A DNA stretch of 40,930 nt. Origin: Microbacteriaceae bacterium (GTDB lineage: Bacteria; Actinomycetota; Actinomycetes; Actinomycetales; Microbacteriaceae). The position numbers and the translations under genes were made by a program. The notes beneath the pieces were generated by a model that was not told the DNA's origin, made no database searches, and saw only the letters and a program-made list of their open reading frames with translations. The DNA is taken from the NCBI GenBank assembly GCA_025465095.1, contig JAODME010000004.1, forward strand, positions 1 through 40,930, read 5' to 3'. Shown here piece after piece: positions 38,368 to 40,930 of the stretch. Numbering within the stretch: the first letter of the stretch is position 1; each line of letters begins with the position of its first letter.

Positions 38368-39288
38368 GTGCCGCCGTTCGACCTGCCCAATCTCGCCGAC
38401 CAGGTGCTGAACCTCACCCCGCAACAGGGCCTGGGGATTCCCGTCGCCCTCGTCGGCGCGGTGTTCCTCGCGCTCGGCGCCCAGTTCCAGCACCGCGGCG
38501 TCATGAAGGTCGAGGATGAGCTCGGCGGAGCTGCTCGCGGCCTGAGTCGGACACAGCTGATCGCGCTGCTCACCCGTCCGTCCTGGCTGCTCGGCACGCT
38601 GATGCTCGCTCTGGCGATAGCGTTCCAGCTGACCAGCCTCTATCTCGCCCCGCTCATCGTCGTCCAGCCGCTCGGTGCGGTGGCGCTCGTGATCACCGCG
38701 CTCGTCAACGCGCGGATCACCGGCCACAAGCTCGACCGGCTGACCATCCGCTCGATCGCCATGTGCGTCGGCGGGGTGGGGATCTTCGTCACGATCGCCG
38801 CCTTTGTCGCGCGGGAGACGGCGATCACCGACGCACAGCTGCTCACGGTCCTCGTGATCCTGGGCGTCGTGCTCATCGCGGCGGCGATCGCCTTCGTTGT
38901 TCTCCGCCGCCGGCTCAAGGCGATCATGTACATCATCGCCGCCGGTGTGCTCTACGGGTTCGTCGCAACGCTCGCGAAGGTGGTGATCAACCGGATCCGC
39001 ACCGAGAGCTTCGACCTGCTGACCGTGACCTGCATTGTCGCGCTCGTCGCGGCCACCATGCTCGGTGCCTACTTTGTGCAGAGCGCCTACGCGTCCGGTC
39101 CGCCTGACCTCGTCATCGCCGGGCTCACCGTGATCGACCCGCTCGTCGCCGTCGCCATTGGGATCGTGGTGCTGGGCGAGGCATCCGGGGCGCCGCTGTT
39201 CGCGATCATCGCGTTCGTTGTCGCAGGAGCGATCGCCATCTACGGCGTGTTCGAACTTGCTAAGCACCACCCGCAGATTCAACGTTAG
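38368..39288 (+). CDS. DMT/NIPA-like multi-pass membrane transporter
   Basis: The 306-residue protein has about nine to ten hydrophobic helices in the pattern of the drug/metabolite transporter superfamily. The segment LVGAVFLALGAQFQHRGVMK in the first helix resembles NIPA-type magnesium transporter members. Two repeated five-helix halves are suggested, for example YLAPLIVVQPLGAVALVITA and GLTVIDPLVAVAIGIVVLGE. Substrate is unknown. GTG at 38368 was chosen because TATGGT lies exactly six bases upstream, and the frame before it runs into def. It is divergent from def. Confidence 0.8.
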   Translation: MPPFDLPNLADQVLNLTPQQGLGIPVALVGAVFLALGAQFQHRGVMKVEDELGGAARGLSRTQLIALLTRPSWLLGTLMLALAIAFQLTSLYLAPLIVVQPLGAVALVITALVNARITGHKLDRLTIRSIAMCVGGVGIFVTIAAFVARETAITDAQLLTVLVILGVVLIAAAIAFVVLRRRLKAIMYIIAAGVLYGFVATLAKVVINRIRTESFDLLTVTCIVALVAATMLGAYFVQSAYASGPPDLVIAGLTVIDPLVAVAIGIVVLGEASGAPLFAIIAFVVAGAIAIYGVFELAKHHPQIQR

Positions 39289-39376
39289 GGTAAATTGCTA
39301 GCGAGCCCCCAACCGAACATGCTCAGCGACGAAGGTCCGTCGGAAACAGACTTCAAGCTGCAAGGGACCCAACATT

Positions 39377-40615
39377 TTGCCTGACGACCTCACCCGCGAC
39401 GAGTCCGAGAGGCCGAGACCGCTCCGCATACTGATCGGGGCGGACACTTTTCCACCCGACGTCAACGGCGCAGCCAATTTCGCATCGCGTCTCGCGGCCG
39501 GGCTCGTCGCGCGCGGGCACGAGGTGCACGTTGTCGCGCCGGCTCCGACCGCCAGGCACGGCACGTTCCTGGAGGAGCACGACGGGCAGCGTTTCACCGC
39601 GCATCGCCTCTTCTCTCTCCGCTGGTACCCGCACGACTGGCTGCGATTCGCCCTGCCGTGGCGCACCCAACGGAACGCTGCGCGGATTCTGGATGCCGTG
39701 AGGCCGGACGTCGTGCACCTTCAGTCGCATCTGCTGATCGGTCGCGGCCTCGCGCGGCAAGCCGCGAAACGCGGCATCCGCATCATCGCCACCAACCACT
39801 TCATGCCCGAGAACATCATCGAGCACACCCTCCTGCCCAGGGTCCTGCGGGCGCCGGCCATCCGCCTCGCTTGGGAAGATGCCGCAAAGACGTTCGCTCT
39901 CGCCGAATCCGTGACTACACCGACCCGCAAGGCGGCGAGCTTCCTCGAGGCGGCAATCGACCTGCCAGGAGTGCACGCGATCTCCTGCGGTATCGACGCC
40001 GCCAACTACAGCCCGAACTTCTCGCCGCGTACCGAGAACCGCATCCTCTTCGTCGGCAGGGTGACCGGGGAGAAGAGCATCGATGTTCTCCTCAAGGCGG
40101 TGTCCATCCTCGACCGCAAGCTTCACGTGAGGCTGGAGATCGTGGGCGGCGGAGACCTGCTCGCTCACCTGCAGCAACTCGCCGTGCAGCTCGGCGTATC
40201 CTCCCGCGTCACCTTCACCGGGTACGTCAGCGAAGAGGAACTACATGCCGCGTACCGCCGCGCGACGGTGTTCGCGATGCCCTCCACCGCCGAATTGCAG
40301 AGCATCGCCACCCTGGAGGCGATGGCTTCGGCGCTGCCAGTCGTTGCCGCCGACGCAATGGCCCTCCCGCACCTCGTGCACGACGGAGAGAATGGCTACC
40401 TCTTCGAGCCGGGCAACGTCGTCGACCTGGCCGACAAGCTCACGGCGGTGCTCACCGCCTCCCCTGAGCACCTCGACCGTCTCAAGCGCGCGAGCCTCGC
40501 CTTCACCGCTCCGCACGACATTGAGCGCACCCTCACGACCTTCGAGAGCCTGTATCGTGGGGAAAAGGTGACCGACCCGGTCACCGAAGTGTCGCTAGAC
40601 AACCCGGCTTCCTGA
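39377..40615 (+). CDS. Glycosyltransferase family 4 protein
   Basis: The 412-residue GT-B enzyme belongs to GT4. The N-terminal domain begins LRILIGADTFPPDVNGAANF, the middle has VVHLQSHLLIGRGL, and the donor domain has ILFVGRVTGEKSIDVLLKA, LEIVGGGDLL and the E-x7-E pair Glu306/Glu314 (STAELQSIATLEAM). Close relatives use GDP-mannose or UDP-sugars on lipid acceptors (phosphatidylinositol or diacylglycerol), so a role in membrane glycolipids is a reasonable inference, not a proof. TTG at 39377 has AAGGGA nine bases upstream. It is the last chromosomal gene before tRNA-Met. Confidence 0.88.
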   Translation: MPDDLTRDESERPRPLRILIGADTFPPDVNGAANFASRLAAGLVARGHEVHVVAPAPTARHGTFLEEHDGQRFTAHRLFSLRWYPHDWLRFALPWRTQRNAARILDAVRPDVVHLQSHLLIGRGLARQAAKRGIRIIATNHFMPENIIEHTLLPRVLRAPAIRLAWEDAAKTFALAESVTTPTRKAASFLEAAIDLPGVHAISCGIDAANYSPNFSPRTENRILFVGRVTGEKSIDVLLKAVSILDRKLHVRLEIVGGGDLLAHLQQLAVQLGVSSRVTFTGYVSEEELHAAYRRATVFAMPSTAELQSIATLEAMASALPVVAADAMALPHLVHDGENGYLFEPGNVVDLADKLTAVLTASPEHLDRLKRASLAFTAPHDIERTLTTFESLYRGEKVTDPVTEVSLDNPAS

Positions 40616-40635
40616 ATCCGGCGTCGTGGCGCCAC

Positions 40636-40709
40636 GGGGCGGTAGCTCAGCTGGTTAGAGCAGCGGACTCATAATCCGTCGGTCACGGGTTCAAGTCCCG
40701 TCCGCCCTA
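40636..40709 (+). tRNA. tRNA with anticodon CAT, probably elongator tRNA-Met
   Basis: A full cloverleaf is seen: acceptor GGGGCGG/CCGCCCT with a G1-U72 wobble, D arm GCTC/GAGC, anticodon stem GCGGA/TCCGT with loop CTCATAA, T arm ACGGG/CCCGT with loop TTCAAGT, and discriminator A73. CCA is not encoded. CAT could also mark tRNA-Ile2, where lysidine is added by TilS. The sequence alone does not decide. It is not the initiator, since the acceptor pairs at 1-72 (G-U) and the anticodon stem lacks the three G-C pairs. The A/T-richer DNA begins directly after it. Confidence 0.9.
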
Positions 40710-40770
40710 CGAACAACGTATGGCTGAACTGGAATTTTGACAATTCACATTCGACGGTTCGGATTCCAAA

Positions 40771-40797
40771 ACTCCGCCACTCCGCTCTAAACTCCGC
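40771..40797 (+). repeat. Three direct copies of ACTCCGC upstream of the last ORF
   Basis: ACTCCGC occurs at 40771, 40779 and 40791. TAAACT at 40788-40793 lies between the second and third copies and is a possible -10 box. The copies could be a binding site for a regulator of the downstream gene, but three 7-mers in 27 bp could also be chance. Confidence 0.35.
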
Positions 40798-40819
40798 TTT
40801 AGCTCAGAAAGGGCGAGCT

Positions 40820-40930
40820 GTGCCGAACGCTGCAGAATTAACGATTACTCATCTGCGGGAGAAGTACGGTGCACTTGCCACAACGCCCGCTTTCAAGCGT
40901 TTATACGAGGACGATGTCGAGTTCGGGCAT
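40820..40930 (+). CDS. N-terminus of an unidentified gene, truncated by the window end
   Basis: GTG at 40820 preceded by AAAGGG six bases upstream opens a frame that runs to the edge (37 codons): MPNAAELTITHLREKYGALA and onward through TTPAFKRLYEDDVEFGH. It is charged and predicted helical, and I recognise no family. The frame uses TTA twice in 37 codons, a codon rarely used in the rest of the window, and the region is visibly richer in A and T. Acquisition by horizontal transfer next to tRNA-Met is likely. Confidence 0.6.
   Translation, partial: MPNAAELTITHLREKYGALATTPAFKRLYEDDVEFGH

Overview
The window reads as chromosomal DNA of a high-GC actinobacterium, most likely a member of the Microbacteriaceae. 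This rests on strong G/C bias at third codon positions, frequent GTG and TTG starts, and an actinobacterial housekeeping order: holA / rpsT / lepA / hemW / hrcA-dnaJ-rsmE-HIT-phoH-ybeY-corC-era / leuA / recO-uppS / glyS / dusB-dgt-dnaG. The genus cannot be fixed from the sequence alone. No CRISPR array, rRNA or insertion sequence was found.

Layout. 1-8.5 kb: a possible comEC tail, holA converging on rpsT with a strong shared hairpin between them, a divergent hydrolase/aminotransferase pair, lepA, a DUF1990 protein, hemW, and two abutting DUF4870 membrane proteins on the minus strand. 8.5-16 kb: the heat-shock and translation block. hrcA carries its own CIRCE operator. dnaJ and rsmE follow, and then HIT-phoH-ybeY-corC-era overlap one another like a single transcript for RNA maturation and ribosome assembly. 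16-24.2 kb: a Leu-rich leader peptide ahead of leuA, a TRIC-type channel, recO-uppS, an oxidoreductase, a class V aminotransferase and glyS. 24.4-30.1 kb: the most distinctive locus, which holds a hyaluronan-synthase-like GT2, two membrane-anchored right-handed beta-helix proteins joined by 4-nt overlaps, and a UDP-glucose 6-dehydrogenase. It looks like a compact system that makes UDP-glucuronate, polymerises and exports a uronic-acid polysaccharide, and modifies or trims it outside the cell. The polymer is unidentified. 30.2-36 kb: a FrnE/DsbA-like oxidoreductase overlapping a tiny Cys-pair ORF, ybaK, and dusB-dgt-dnaG. 36.1-37.6 kb: an orphan oligopeptide-type ABC ATPase that lacks the H-loop histidine, next to a decayed D-2-hydroxyacid dehydrogenase gene. 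37.6-40.9 kb: tRNA-Asn, def, a DMT transporter, a GT4 glycosyltransferase, tRNA-Met(CAT), and then abruptly more A/T-rich DNA with a truncated ORF. This last part is probably the start of an island integrated at the tRNA.

A recurring regulatory feature is a TANNNT hexamer placed exactly 6 bases before a start codon. It is found at seven unlinked starts with an exact match (hydrolase, aminotransferase, HIT, leuL, dnaG, def, DMT) and at several others with near matches (recO, dusB, class V aminotransferase, rsmE). This fits leaderless transcription and was used to choose start codons.
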